Below, one piece after another: positions 1-7,202 of a stretch of DNA of 64,000 nucleotides. This stretch comes from Paenibacillus sp. 481 (GTDB lineage Bacteria; Bacillota; Bacilli; Paenibacillales; Paenibacillaceae). The notes under the pieces were generated by a model. The model did not search any database. It worked only from the letters and a program-made list of their open reading frames with translations, and had not been told where the DNA came from. Every line of letters begins with the position of its first letter. Within the stretch, counting starts at the first letter, position 1. The position numbers and the translations under genes are program-made. Location: assembly GCF_021223605.1 (NCBI RefSeq), contig NZ_CP075175.1, forward strand, positions 3,303,501-3,367,500. The letters are read 5' to 3'.

Positions 1-1
1 T

Positions 2-223
2 AGCGGCACATGCTCTTGGTACGAATTTGCATGCGCCATCATGGAGGAAGCGGGTTTGGCAGTGAAGGTTCGCCCAGTCCCGACGTCTCAATTTCCACGT
101 CCGGCGCGACGTCCTGCATTTTCAGCGCTAGAGGGAATGGCTTTACGTTTAAACGGATTTCCGGCGCTGCGGCCTTGGCAGGAAGCATTGCGAGATTTTA
201 TTGCACGTTTGCCGAAAGATTGA
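2..223 (+). CDS. rfbD: dTDP-4-dehydrorhamnose reductase, C-terminal part (5' end outside window)
   Basis: The reading frame is already open at the window edge and closes with TGA at 221-223, so only about 73 residues are visible. They contain SWYEFA followed by the proline/arginine-rich FPRPARRP stretch and the terminal LRPWQEALRDF signature, all typical of the RmlD/RfbD C-terminus. The enzyme reduces dTDP-4-keto-L-rhamnose to dTDP-L-rhamnose with NAD(P)H in the cytoplasm, the last step of rhamnose donor synthesis for cell wall or capsule glycans. An internal ATG at 41 is not the start, because the family signature continues upstream of it. The rest of any rml cluster would lie to the left. 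No terminator is obvious before the next gene. Confidence 0.88.
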   Translation, partial: SGTCSWYEFACAIMEEAGLAVKVRPVPTSQFPRPARRPAFSALEGMALRLNGFPALRPWQEALRDFIARLPKD

Positions 224-342
224 AGGCTTCCATTCCTATTGCGATCAAACGAAATAAATAGGAAGCGAGGATAACGGTATTTTGCCGCTTGAACGAGCAA
301 GGGTGAGCATGGTGGAGGTGCGGCGTATGAGGGGGAGTGAAC

Positions 343-1131
343 GTGAGATGCGCCGTGCTTGGTACAACATTCGGTGGTTTGGCGATGGCGTGGCGCTTGA
401 TGAAGCTTGGGCATGACGTATGGCTAGTCGCGACCGAGGCAGAAGAAGCAGCCCGTTTGCGCGAAGAGGCGCAAGAACGACTATTGTGCACGATTCATGC
501 GTCATATGCTGTTCGACGTGCTGATGTGGTTGTTATTGGTGATGAGTGTCTGAATCACTGCGGGCAATGGGCACGTGGAGAGTTTCCGTCAGCGGGTATG
601 AAAGCTAAAGTTGATCTGAAGGCCAAGGGTGGTATGGGCGAAAATACACAGGCAGGGGGCGTCGGAGGGGCGGGCAGCATTGTGCGGAGAGATAGTGACA
701 GTCTACTTCAGAGGCTGGCCACTTGGCTTACACCGCTGCTAGCTCCACACGCCAGCGTGATCTTAGCAGCAGAAGTGGAGCCAGGAACGACAGCAAGGTT
801 GCGAACGGAATTGGCATTACACATGCAAGCTGAACATACAATGGCTTACGTGCCGCTGATCGCTTTCAGCGGCAATGGCCCGCTTGTGCTGGGCACGTCG
901 AACGGAGTGCCGTGCCCGCACATGGTCAAGCTATTCGCCCCTTTTCAGAGGGCGGTATGCTTTACGAAGGATAGCGTAGCAGAGCATTACGCTGCCCTAG
1001 CAATAGGAGGCGCCAACCGATTGCGGCGCCCGATGCTCAACGATGAAGCAGAGCTTGAAGCGTGTCGACTGTGGCGTGCCCATCAACAAGTGTGGCTCCA
1101 AGATGTAGAGCTATGGCGAGGCCTTGAATGA
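343..1131 (+). CDS. Shortened UDP-glucose/GDP-mannose dehydrogenase-like protein
   Basis: A 262-residue protein resembling the N-terminal NAD-binding part and central helix of nucleotide-sugar dehydrogenases. Recognisable pieces are an N-terminal beta-alpha-beta start (AVLGTTFGGLAMAWRLMKLGHDV), an EPGTTARLR segment corresponding to the family's S-x-V-PPGTT motif, and an AEHYAALAIGG helix corresponding to the central dimerisation helix. The usual GxGxxG is altered (GTTFGG). The protein ends where the family's UDP-binding C-terminal domain with the catalytic Cys should begin, since full-length enzymes are about 430-450 residues. Start GTG 343 is preferred over GTG 337 because the GAGGGGG ribosome site at 329-335 is better spaced. 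It lies downstream of rfbD, so a surface-polysaccharide origin is plausible. Catalytic activity is doubtful. Confidence 0.6.
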   Translation: MRCAVLGTTFGGLAMAWRLMKLGHDVWLVATEAEEAARLREEAQERLLCTIHASYAVRRADVVVIGDECLNHCGQWARGEFPSAGMKAKVDLKAKGGMGENTQAGGVGGAGSIVRRDSDSLLQRLATWLTPLLAPHASVILAAEVEPGTTARLRTELALHMQAEHTMAYVPLIAFSGNGPLVLGTSNGVPCPHMVKLFAPFQRAVCFTKDSVAEHYAALAIGGANRLRRPMLNDEAELEACRLWRAHQQVWLQDVELWRGLE

Positions 1132-1223
1132 TGGGCAGCAGTGAGCCCACAAGGAATTGGAAATGGCGGGATGAAGGGGAAAATACGCCCCCAACATATT
1201 TGCAACATTTTGGATCAAAATGC

Positions 1224-1252
1224 TTGACATATTTTTCTTTTTGACGTACATT
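1224..1252 (+). promoter_or_regulatory. Predicted sigma-A promoter for the small double-CxxC gene
   Basis: TTGACA at 1224-1229, a 17-bp spacer and TACATT at 1247-1252. It lies about 90 bp before the gene at 1340. A second TTGACG sits at 1241. Prediction by eye only. Confidence 0.5.
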
Positions 1253-1339
1253 AATGATACATAATGTAACAATGAAGCTGCTAGCGCAAAAAGGTATGCC
1301 AATTATTTGGCGAATTATACTATTAAGGAGGCTCGTCCC

Positions 1340-1561
1340 ATGAATGCACGCGGGTTACGTGATGACCAACCTATATTTTGCTTAGGCTGCAAAAGGTTGT
1401 TCATTGCTGAAGATACTATTTTGCAATTCCGCACAGGCTTCATACAAGGACATACTCCGGTCGGGTGCTGTCACGGATGTGTATCCGAGCACAAGTCGCT
1501 TAACGCCTTATGGATTTCGTTAACGACTGAACAGCCTTACGACTGCGTCATGCACGGATAA
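1340..1561 (+). CDS. Small double-CxxC (zinc-ribbon-like) protein of unknown function
   Basis: A 73-residue protein starting at ATG 1340, which is placed by an AAGGAGG site at 1325-1331 with 8-bp spacing. An upstream TTG in the same frame at 1307 lacks such a site. Two CxxC pairs, CLGC near residue 15 and CHGC near residue 45, are arranged as in small zinc ribbons that bind one metal ion. No signal peptide or membrane segment is visible. I do not recognise a named family. It has its own promoter and is followed by a hairpin shared with the convergent bactofilin gene, so it is probably monocistronic. Confidence 0.65.
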   Translation: MNARGLRDDQPIFCLGCKRLFIAEDTILQFRTGFIQGHTPVGCCHGCVSEHKSLNALWISLTTEQPYDCVMHG

Positions 1562-1595
1562 CCCTATTAATTCTTCTTCCTCTATATAATCGAAT

Positions 1596-1625
1596 GAGAA
1601 GCAAGCGTTATCCTGCTTGCTTCTC
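1596..1625. terminator. Bidirectional hairpin between convergent genes
   Basis: GAGAAGCAAG at 1596-1605 pairs perfectly with CTTGCTTCTC at 1616-1625. It sits between the small zinc-ribbon gene and the 3' end of the bactofilin gene and overlaps the latter's last codons. The U-tracts are poor, so termination strength is uncertain. Confidence 0.5.
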
Positions 1626-2174
1626 GTTCACTTTGTCGCTTCGCTTTGACTTACGTTCATCAGCCTTCGCTTTGTTCGACGACTCCGACGACTCTGCTGA
1701 GTCTGAAAGCTCCATTGCATGAGCATCGTCATGAGTAGACGTGTTCTCAGTGTGCTCCATTTTTTCCGCATGTTCGGATTTTGACGGATGTTCAACTCCG
1801 CTCGCGTTGCTACCTTCCTTAAGCTGATCTTCTTTTTCCATTACACTTGTCCCGTTCCATATACCGCCCTCAAGTACTATCAGGAGCCCAGACTCACACA
1901 AGCCTCGAATTTGGCCTGTTTCTGTAATCGTCAGCTTTTCAGCTGCACGTATCTCACCAAATACTTTTCCAGCTACGATAACCTGCTTGGCTGTAATATT
2001 TGCATACGCCTCGCCTGATTTGCCTATGACAATGTTACCGTTCCCCGTAACATCACCCTTTAGCGTCCCATCGATGCGCAGACTTGATTCGCAGTGAATA
2101 ACGCCCTCAATAATAGTGCCTTTGCCGATCAGGGTATCTGTTGTATCTGTATGGGATGGATGTTTGCGAAACAT
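1608..2174 (-). CDS. Bactofilin (polymer-forming cytoskeletal protein)
   Basis: A 188-residue protein. Residues about 12-110 form the bactofilin beta-helix domain, with hydrophobic/glycine repeats such as LIGKGTIIEG, SLRIDGTLKGDV, GNIVIGKSGEA and KVFGEIRAAEKL. The remaining 75 residues are an acidic, Ser/Glu/His-rich disordered tail ending in a basic stretch. Bactofilins polymerise without nucleotides and act as cytoplasmic, often membrane-associated, scaffolds for wall-modifying enzymes. The gene lies 55 bp downstream of an M23 peptidase gene on the same strand, an arrangement known from other bacteria in which the bactofilin localises or regulates the peptidase. An AAGGAG site precedes the ATG. 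The family assignment is firm; the cellular role here is inferred. Confidence 0.9.
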   Translation of the reverse strand: MFRKHPSHTDTTDTLIGKGTIIEGVIHCESSLRIDGTLKGDVTGNGNIVIGKSGEAYANITAKQVIVAGKVFGEIRAAEKLTITETGQIRGLCESGLLIVLEGGIWNGTSVMEKEDQLKEGSNASGVEHPSKSEHAEKMEHTENTSTHDDAHAMELSDSAESSESSNKAKADERKSKRSDKVNEKQAG

Positions 2175-2229
2175 ATATTCACTCCTTTAAGATCGTACTC
2201 ACTTAACGTACTTAATTCACTTAACTTGC

Positions 2230-3351
2230 TTAATAACGGTCACGTATTCGCTTAGTAGCAGTATCTTTAGTAGTATCTTCAGTGGTATCTTCAGTAGCAG
2301 CATCTCTAGTAGTAGCATCTTTAGCCGCTGCTGTATCGACAACCCTCGTACGCCGTTTTAAATAAGGAAGCGGGTTAACCGCGTCGCCTCGCTGCATCAC
2401 TTGAAAATGCAAATGCGGACCCGTGCTGCGCCCCGTGCTGCCTAGTTCCCCAATGATATCTCCCTTTTTTACCGTTTGATTAACGGCTACATGAATGTCA
2501 TGCAAATGCATATACCATGTTTCGATACCGTTTACATGGCGGATAATTATATATCGTCCGCGAGCCGAATTAAATTCAGCTTCTATAATACGTCCATCCG
2601 CAGCCGCATAGATGGGATCACCCAATTGACCGCCAATATCTAGACCAGCATGAAAAGCAGCGCGCCCAGAAATCGGATCTTGCCTATAGCCGAAGCTTGA
2701 TGTCATGCGCCGTGATGGGGTAGGCCAGTAATTTGGTGTTCCCGCTAGCAACAGTTGCTTCTTTTCCGCCTGCTGCAACGTACTTGGGGTGCTTTTTTGG
2801 ATCGTAATCAACATATCGCGAATTTGCTCTAAGTCTAATTGGGAGCGCTGCGATAGCGCTATGATTTGCTCCGTCGTCCAAGCATGCTCTTCCCCTCCAA
2901 CTTGTTGTTGGGCGTTCCAAGCAGGCTGATACGCAATAGTAGCTGGTTTACTCGACATGTTCATAGGTGCAGGTAACGCAGGTTCAATATGATCCTCAAT
3001 GAACTGTTGCAGCTGCTTTTCCATGCTGTTTATTTGCCCGACGCGTTTCTTCATCGTTTGGGTCTGTGAGGACAAGCGAACCACTTCATGTTGCAGACGA
3101 GAAATGGCGGCGTTTTTATCCTTTACCGTAATTTCCAACGACATCGCTTGCTGAGCGACTTGCTTCTCCAACTGTTTAATGTGGGCTGCTGCTTTCCACT
3201 GCATACTCACAATAAGCCCAGAAATAGAGAGTACTGCCGCTAATGGCACAGAGATGACAAGAAGCTTAGGGACATTCAACTGTTTCACTGCTTGCTCGGC
3301 GTCACGAATGACTAACAATGTCATGCTGTCGTTCCACCAGCGTCGCTTCAT
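2230..3351 (-). CDS. Membrane-anchored M23 (LytM-type) peptidoglycan peptidase
   Basis: A 373-residue protein with a short cytoplasmic N-terminus, one membrane segment at about residues 28-50, a coiled-coil region to about 115 and an M23 domain at about 225-330. The zinc-binding signatures HxGxD (HAGLD, near residue 234) and HLHF (near 315) are both intact, so it should be a functional endopeptidase cutting cross-links in peptidoglycan outside the membrane. The last 40 residues are an unusual low-complexity Thr/Asp/Ala/Glu tail. The gene is upstream of the bactofilin gene and probably co-transcribed with it. GAGGTGAT precedes the ATG. Confidence 0.9.
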   Translation of the reverse strand: MKRRWWNDSMTLLVIRDAEQAVKQLNVPKLLVISVPLAAVLSISGLIVSMQWKAAAHIKQLEKQVAQQAMSLEITVKDKNAAISRLQHEVVRLSSQTQTMKKRVGQINSMEKQLQQFIEDHIEPALPAPMNMSSKPATIAYQPAWNAQQQVGGEEHAWTTEQIIALSQRSQLDLEQIRDMLITIQKSTPSTLQQAEKKQLLLAGTPNYWPTPSRRMTSSFGYRQDPISGRAAFHAGLDIGGQLGDPIYAAADGRIIEAEFNSARGRYIIIRHVNGIETWYMHLHDIHVAVNQTVKKGDIIGELGSTGRSTGPHLHFQVMQRGDAVNPLPYLKRRTRVVDTAAAKDATTRDAATEDTTEDTTKDTATKRIRDRY

Positions 3352-3497
3352 GACATCACCTCGTCCTTCAAGTTCAGATACAGTGTGTTATCCTTCATGC
3401 CTATATGCAATTTATTCGTTTGTCCGGTAGAACATGCCTCAAGATTGCAATTCATGCACAAGGATGACGGAATATGCTATCCTTGCACACGGCTCAT

Positions 3498-3526
3498 TTG
3501 TGGTTAAAGGTCAAATATGGTATAGA
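3498..3526 (+). promoter_or_regulatory. Predicted promoter of cardiolipin synthase gene
   Basis: TTGTGG at 3498-3503, 17 bp, then TATAGA at 3521-3526 preceded by TGG (extended -10 character), about 50 bp before the start codon. An imperfect hairpin with arms CAAGGAT and ATCCTTG lies just upstream at 3459-3485. Confidence 0.4.
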
Positions 3527-3574
3527 TTGTATATGGATGGATGTTCATGTTAAAGAGGGGGTAGTGCAACGTAA

Positions 3575-5005
3575 ATGATTTGGTTCATCATCTTGATGAT
3601 CATCTACTTATTTCAAATTGTGACGATAGTGTTATTGGAGTTTAAGCACCCATCCAAAGCAGTCGCGTGGCTGCTCATTTCGTTTTGCTTCCCGCTAATT
3701 GGTTTTGTGATGTATTACTTTTTAGCACAGGATTATACAGCGCGTCGTCGTGTACGAAAAAGAGAAACATGGGCAGGGTCTAACGAGCATGTCTATCAAC
3801 TGACCCGCATGCAGGTCGTGCAGGAGTCGGCTCAACTAACCAATGCCGAAATGCGTAGTCAAGAACGGCTATTTACTTTAATTAGCTCCGTATCTGAAAG
3901 TCCTGTAACCGGATGCAATAAGACGACGGTGCTGACGAATGGACAAGTTACGTATGAATCCATGCTTGCGGCGATTCGTGAAGCTAAGGATCATATTCAT
4001 ATGGAGTTCTACATTATGCGTGATGATGCGATTGGTGCTGTATTTCAAGATGCATTAATTGCAAAAGCAAAAGCAGGGGTTAGGGTTCGCATCATTGTGG
4101 ACGGAGTAGGCAGCATGGAACTTCGTCGCAAATATTTACATAAATTTCGCCAAGCTGGCGTGGAATTTCATTGGTTTTTGCCACTCGTTGTATCCTTTTT
4201 TCGTCGTCGCTTAAATTTTCGCAATCATCGCAAAATTGTTATTGTCGATGGGACGATCGGGTTTATCGGCGGGTTGAACATTGGGGATGACTATTTAGGC
4301 TTGAATGAAAAATTAGGCTTTTGGCGCGATACGCATTTGCGGATAGAAGGAGATGCGGTGTATACGCTGCAAGGCGTGTTTTTACACGATTGGGCGTTTG
4401 TGACGAAAGAAATTATTGTGCGACGAGAGTTATTTCCTCCACATGCTTGTCAGGCGCAGGAACAAGTCAAAATGATATCTAGCGGACCGGATAAAAGTTG
4501 GGATGCGATACAGGAGTTGTTTTTTTCCGCGATCACGGCCGCGAAATACCGTGTGTGGATGATGACCCCTTATTTCATACCCGATATTAGCATTTTATTT
4601 GCACTAAAAACGGCGGCTGTCAGTGGCATTGATGTGCGCATTATTATTCCAGGTAAATCAGATTCCCGCCTTGTTGATTGGGCCTCTTTATCGTATGTGG
4701 AGGAGCTGCTGCAAGCGGGAGTGCGATTTTATCAGTATCAAAAAGGATTTGCGCATGCAAAGACGCTCGTGATGGATCGCTCGCTTGCTTCTGTAGGTTC
4801 AGCGAACATGGATATGCGCAGCTTTTTTAGTAATTTCGAAGCGACAGCTGTACTTTTTGATACGGCAACGATTGATCGTGTAACGGAAGATTTTGAACGC
4901 GATTTTGCGGATAGCGTGGAAATTCGTTATCGCGAATTCGTCCAGCGTTCACGCAAGCAGCGGATGACCGAGGCAGTTGTACGCCTACTATCGCCGCTGC
5001 TTTAA
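3575..5005 (+). CDS. cls: Cardiolipin synthase
   Basis: A 476-residue phospholipase D superfamily protein. Two N-terminal membrane segments (about residues 1-20 and 30-50) precede two PLD domains. Each has a complete HKD motif: HRKIVIVDG near residue 217 and HAKTLVMD near 393, with conserved GGLNIGDDY and GSANMDMRS following. The enzyme joins two phosphatidylglycerol molecules into cardiolipin and glycerol at the cytoplasmic membrane. Length and layout match bacterial ClsA-type enzymes. The start at ATG 3575 has an AGAGGGGGT site about 12 bp upstream. It stands alone between divergent M23 and the downstream sspH. Confidence 0.93.
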   Translation: MIWFIILMIIYLFQIVTIVLLEFKHPSKAVAWLLISFCFPLIGFVMYYFLAQDYTARRRVRKRETWAGSNEHVYQLTRMQVVQESAQLTNAEMRSQERLFTLISSVSESPVTGCNKTTVLTNGQVTYESMLAAIREAKDHIHMEFYIMRDDAIGAVFQDALIAKAKAGVRVRIIVDGVGSMELRRKYLHKFRQAGVEFHWFLPLVVSFFRRRLNFRNHRKIVIVDGTIGFIGGLNIGDDYLGLNEKLGFWRDTHLRIEGDAVYTLQGVFLHDWAFVTKEIIVRRELFPPHACQAQEQVKMISSGPDKSWDAIQELFFSAITAAKYRVWMMTPYFIPDISILFALKTAAVSGIDVRIIIPGKSDSRLVDWASLSYVEELLQAGVRFYQYQKGFAHAKTLVMDRSLASVGSANMDMRSFFSNFEATAVLFDTATIDRVTEDFERDFADSVEIRYREFVQRSRKQRMTEAVVRLLSPLL

Positions 5006-5060
5006 AATAGCGAAGCGGTTGTGCGTTTGCTATCGCGATGCTTTAAATTAGCGAAGCTGT
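4979..5060 (+). repeat. Two-copy tandem repeat of about 41 bp across the cls stop codon
   Basis: The segment at 4979-5020, containing the last codons and stop of cls, is repeated imperfectly at 5021-5060. Both copies contain CTATCGC, then GCTTTAAA, then TAGCGAAGC. This looks like a local duplication of the gene's 3' end that left non-coding tail DNA. Confidence 0.6.
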
Positions 5061-5248
5061 GAACCTAAATATCTTGTGTCCTCCTCGTTAGCATGTAGGT
5101 GATTTCTGCAAATGGTTGTTGCCTTGTCGATTTCCGTTTTAATTTGTTCTCAGTATGCAACGGAATGGCTATTACTACCTATGTATGAATACACCAACTT
5201 TGAGTTACGCTAATCATGCAAAAATGTTACATGTATGGAGGTAAAATG

Positions 5249-5440
5249 ATGGATGTGACGCGTGCTAAACAAATATACGAGATGAAGGATACAGTACCTG
5301 TACTGTTAGACAATGAGCATCCTGTCTGGATCGAGAACGTCGATGAACCGAACAAAATGGCCACGGTGCAAGTCGGTAACAACCCACTAGATACACATAC
5401 GGTTTCGGTTGAAAGGCTCGATGAAGATAAAAAGCAATAA
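5249..5440 (+). CDS. sspH: H-type small acid-soluble spore protein (SspH family)
   Basis: A 63-residue protein. MDVTRAKQIYE at the N-terminus, PVWIENVDE in the middle and a terminal SVERLDE-type segment are characteristic of SspH-like minor SASPs, which are about 60 residues long, made in the forespore and found in dormant spores. ATG 5249 is chosen because GGAGG at 5237-5241 is spaced 7 bp from it and the family starts M-D-V/I-x-R-A. ATG 5246 and an upstream ATG at 5216 are in frame but less likely. A TGAATA at 5186-5191 could be part of a sigma-F/G -35 element, but no convincing -10 follows. A rho-independent terminator follows directly, so the gene is monocistronic. Confidence 0.88.
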   Translation: MDVTRAKQIYEMKDTVPVLLDNEHPVWIENVDEPNKMATVQVGNNPLDTHTVSVERLDEDKKQ

Positions 5441-5448
5441 CGACTTTT

Positions 5449-5487
5449 AGCTGTAGTCTGTGTGTAACAGGCTTCAGCTTTTTATTT
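5449..5487 (+). terminator. sspH terminator
   Basis: An imperfect hairpin (AGCTGtAGtCTGT against ACAGgCTtCAGCT) at 5449-5479, followed directly by a T-rich tract. Confidence 0.75.
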
Positions 5488-5654
5488 GTGTAGAAGGAAT
5501 ATTTTGTATCCGAATTTTGTTATTTATTATGGCGTTCAGTCTATTAGAGTCGATATTACAAGAAAACGTTATTAGACCGATGTTCATTTTTTCATAAATT
5601 GTTAGATATCTATATAATTTATAATTTATAATTATACATATTTATTTATAATTA

Positions 5655-5683
5655 TTGACAAGACAGCGCTTACATAATATATT
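5655..5683 (+). promoter_or_regulatory. Predicted promoter of the skf operon
   Basis: TTGACA at 5655-5660, a spacer of exactly 17 bp and TATATT at 5678-5683, about 45 bp before skfA. The roughly 130 bp upstream are extremely AT-rich (repeated TTATAATT-type words). In B. subtilis the skf promoter is controlled by Spo0A and AbrB. I found no clear Spo0A box (TGTCGAA) here; the AT-rich tract could suit AbrB or Rok-like binding, which is inference. Confidence 0.65.
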
Positions 5684-5726
5684 CTAGCTGTAACGTTACA
5701 AAAATTTACTATTGGAGGGTGCTAGT

Positions 5727-5894
5727 ATGGAACAGAATGAAAAGAACTGGGAATCGACCACTTCGAAAGACATGTCTCAATCAGCAGGTTTACCTTTGGT
5801 GAAGTCGATTGGTTGTGCTGCATGCTGGGCTGCTAAGAGTATTTCTCTTACGCGTGCCTGCTGGATTCCTACTATTCCTAGCCGTGCAATTTAA
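5727..5894 (+). CDS. skfA: SkfA-like sporulation killing factor precursor peptide (RiPP)
   Basis: A 55-residue precursor with a predicted 29-residue leader and 26-residue core starting at Cys30. Features recalled from B. subtilis SkfA are present in the same places: a WES motif near residue 8, V-K-x-x-G-C at the leader/core junction, CxxCW, AxKSI, LTR-x-C and a terminal RAI. Core cysteines are at positions 1, 4 and 16. In SKF, Cys4 is joined to the alpha carbon of residue 12 by a thioether, Cys1 and Cys16 form a disulfide, and the peptide is head-to-tail cyclised. Here core position 12 is Leu, not Met. Start ATG 5727 has GGAGGGT at 5714-5720. It heads an operon with its maturase and exporter. 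Confidence 0.92.
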   Translation: MEQNEKNWESTTSKDMSQSAGLPLVKSIGCAACWAAKSISLTRACWIPTIPSRAI

Positions 5895-5905
5895 TTGAGT
5901 AAGGT

Positions 5906-5940
5906 AGGGGGCCTGAAAATGAAAGGCCCTCTATTCGAAT
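5906..5940 (+). terminator. Intergenic hairpin between skfA and skfB (possible attenuator)
   Basis: Nine base pairs (AGGGGGCCT at 5906-5914 with AGGCCCTCT at 5924-5932, one G-U) around a 9-nt loop, then a T/A-rich stretch. It lies 12 bp after the skfA stop and 46 bp before the skfB start. Partial termination or 3'-end protection here would give more precursor than enzyme mRNA. Confidence 0.6.
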
Positions 5941-5978
5941 TTCTATTTAAACGACTAGTGTTTAAGGAGGAATTTATA

Positions 5979-7187
5979 GTGGAAGAACAAATTACGTATC
6001 ATCCTCATGAACTTTGTATACACCTGCAACCGAATGGAGCACTATTGCTAGATAAAAAGAGTATGTTTTATTTCAGATTAAGTGGAAAGGCTGCACAGCT
6101 TGCCCTGCTTCTATCCAAAAATGGAAGTCTTAAAAAGACGGCGAGAGTGTGGGAAATTATTTCATCTGAATTATTAAGTGAGCAGCAGTTAAGTGATGAG
6201 TTGGGCAACCATCCGTTTACATCGCTTTGGAAAGAAGGTTTGTTGGACAAGCCATTACTAGTTACAGGTTCTAAAAAGGCATTTATCCCGATTAGTTGTA
6301 CCCTACAATTGACGAATGCATGCAATTTAAGTTGCTCGTTTTGCTATGCTAGTTCTGGTAAGCCGAATGAGAATGAGCTAAGTGCCGAACAGTGGATAGA
6401 TGTCATGCAGCAGTTAGCTGCTCATGGCGTTGCAGACGTCACTATAACGGGTGGTGAAGCCAAGCTAGTAAAAGGATTTAAGCAGATTATTGCGGCGGCA
6501 AGTTCGTTATTTACGAATGTGAATTTATTTAGTAACGGACTCAAATGGTCCGATGAGGAGATTGAGTTAGTCCAACAATTAGGGAATGTGTTTGTTCAGG
6601 TAAGCATTGACGGAAAAGCCGAGATACACGATATACTACGTGGTCGAAAAAACAGTTTTAATGAAAGCATGGCAAATGTAAATCGTCTTTCACAAGCATC
6701 TGTACCGGTACTTATTGCTATGACCGTAAACAATACGAATTATGAAGATTTGTTTGATGTGATAGGACAGTCTGTACAAGCAGGAGCAAAAGCGTTTCGC
6801 GCAGGTAAAACATTGTCCGTTGGGCGAGCCTCTGATCATTCTTTTGCACTAAAGGACGAACAAGAATATCGCATAAAACGTCAACTCAAAGATGCCATTC
6901 AACAATGGGGAGATCAGATGTGGATACCTGATTGGGATCAAGATGATAACAACGGGTGCACAGATTTTTGTACTCCAGGATATTTAGCTTGGTATATCCG
7001 ATCCGATGGGGTTGTTACGCCTTGCCAAATCGAAGATGTGGCATTAGGACATATTTTGCAAGATGATATGCTAACAATCGGGTCTGAAGATAGATTGTGG
7101 CAGGCTAAATGCAGTGCCAAACATTGCAATTGTATTAGCAAAGTACAGCTTGCTGAAGTTGATCTTCCGTTTGTCCAAACTCGTTAA
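5979..7187 (+). CDS. skfB: SkfB-like radical SAM thioether synthase (SPASM type)
   Basis: A 402-residue protein starting at GTG 5979, which has an ideal AAGGAGG at 5964-5970. The frame stays open upstream into the intergenic hairpin, which is not considered coding. Residues about 1-95 look like a winged-helix leader-recognition domain. C115-x3-C119-x2-C122 (TNACNLSCSFCYA) is the radical SAM cluster site, followed by a TGGEA motif. The C-terminal part has the further cysteines of a SPASM/auxiliary cluster region (C near 327, 331, 349 and a CSAKHCNC group near 377-385). In B. subtilis SkfB makes the Cys4-to-residue-12 thioether in SkfA. Length is close to the recalled 410 residues of SkfB. Product assignment rests on operon order and motifs. 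Confidence 0.92.
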   Translation: MEEQITYHPHELCIHLQPNGALLLDKKSMFYFRLSGKAAQLALLLSKNGSLKKTARVWEIISSELLSEQQLSDELGNHPFTSLWKEGLLDKPLLVTGSKKAFIPISCTLQLTNACNLSCSFCYASSGKPNENELSAEQWIDVMQQLAAHGVADVTITGGEAKLVKGFKQIIAAASSLFTNVNLFSNGLKWSDEEIELVQQLGNVFVQVSIDGKAEIHDILRGRKNSFNESMANVNRLSQASVPVLIAMTVNNTNYEDLFDVIGQSVQAGAKAFRAGKTLSVGRASDHSFALKDEQEYRIKRQLKDAIQQWGDQMWIPDWDQDDNNGCTDFCTPGYLAWYIRSDGVVTPCQIEDVALGHILQDDMLTIGSEDRLWQAKCSAKHCNCISKVQLAEVDLPFVQTR

Positions 7188-7202
7188 GAAGAGGGATATA
7201 TC

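Noticed and set aside
5490-5700. Spo0A box controlling skfA
   Set aside because: No TGTCGAA-like match found by eye upstream of the promoter. Spo0A or AbrB control remains possible by analogy but is not shown by the sequence.
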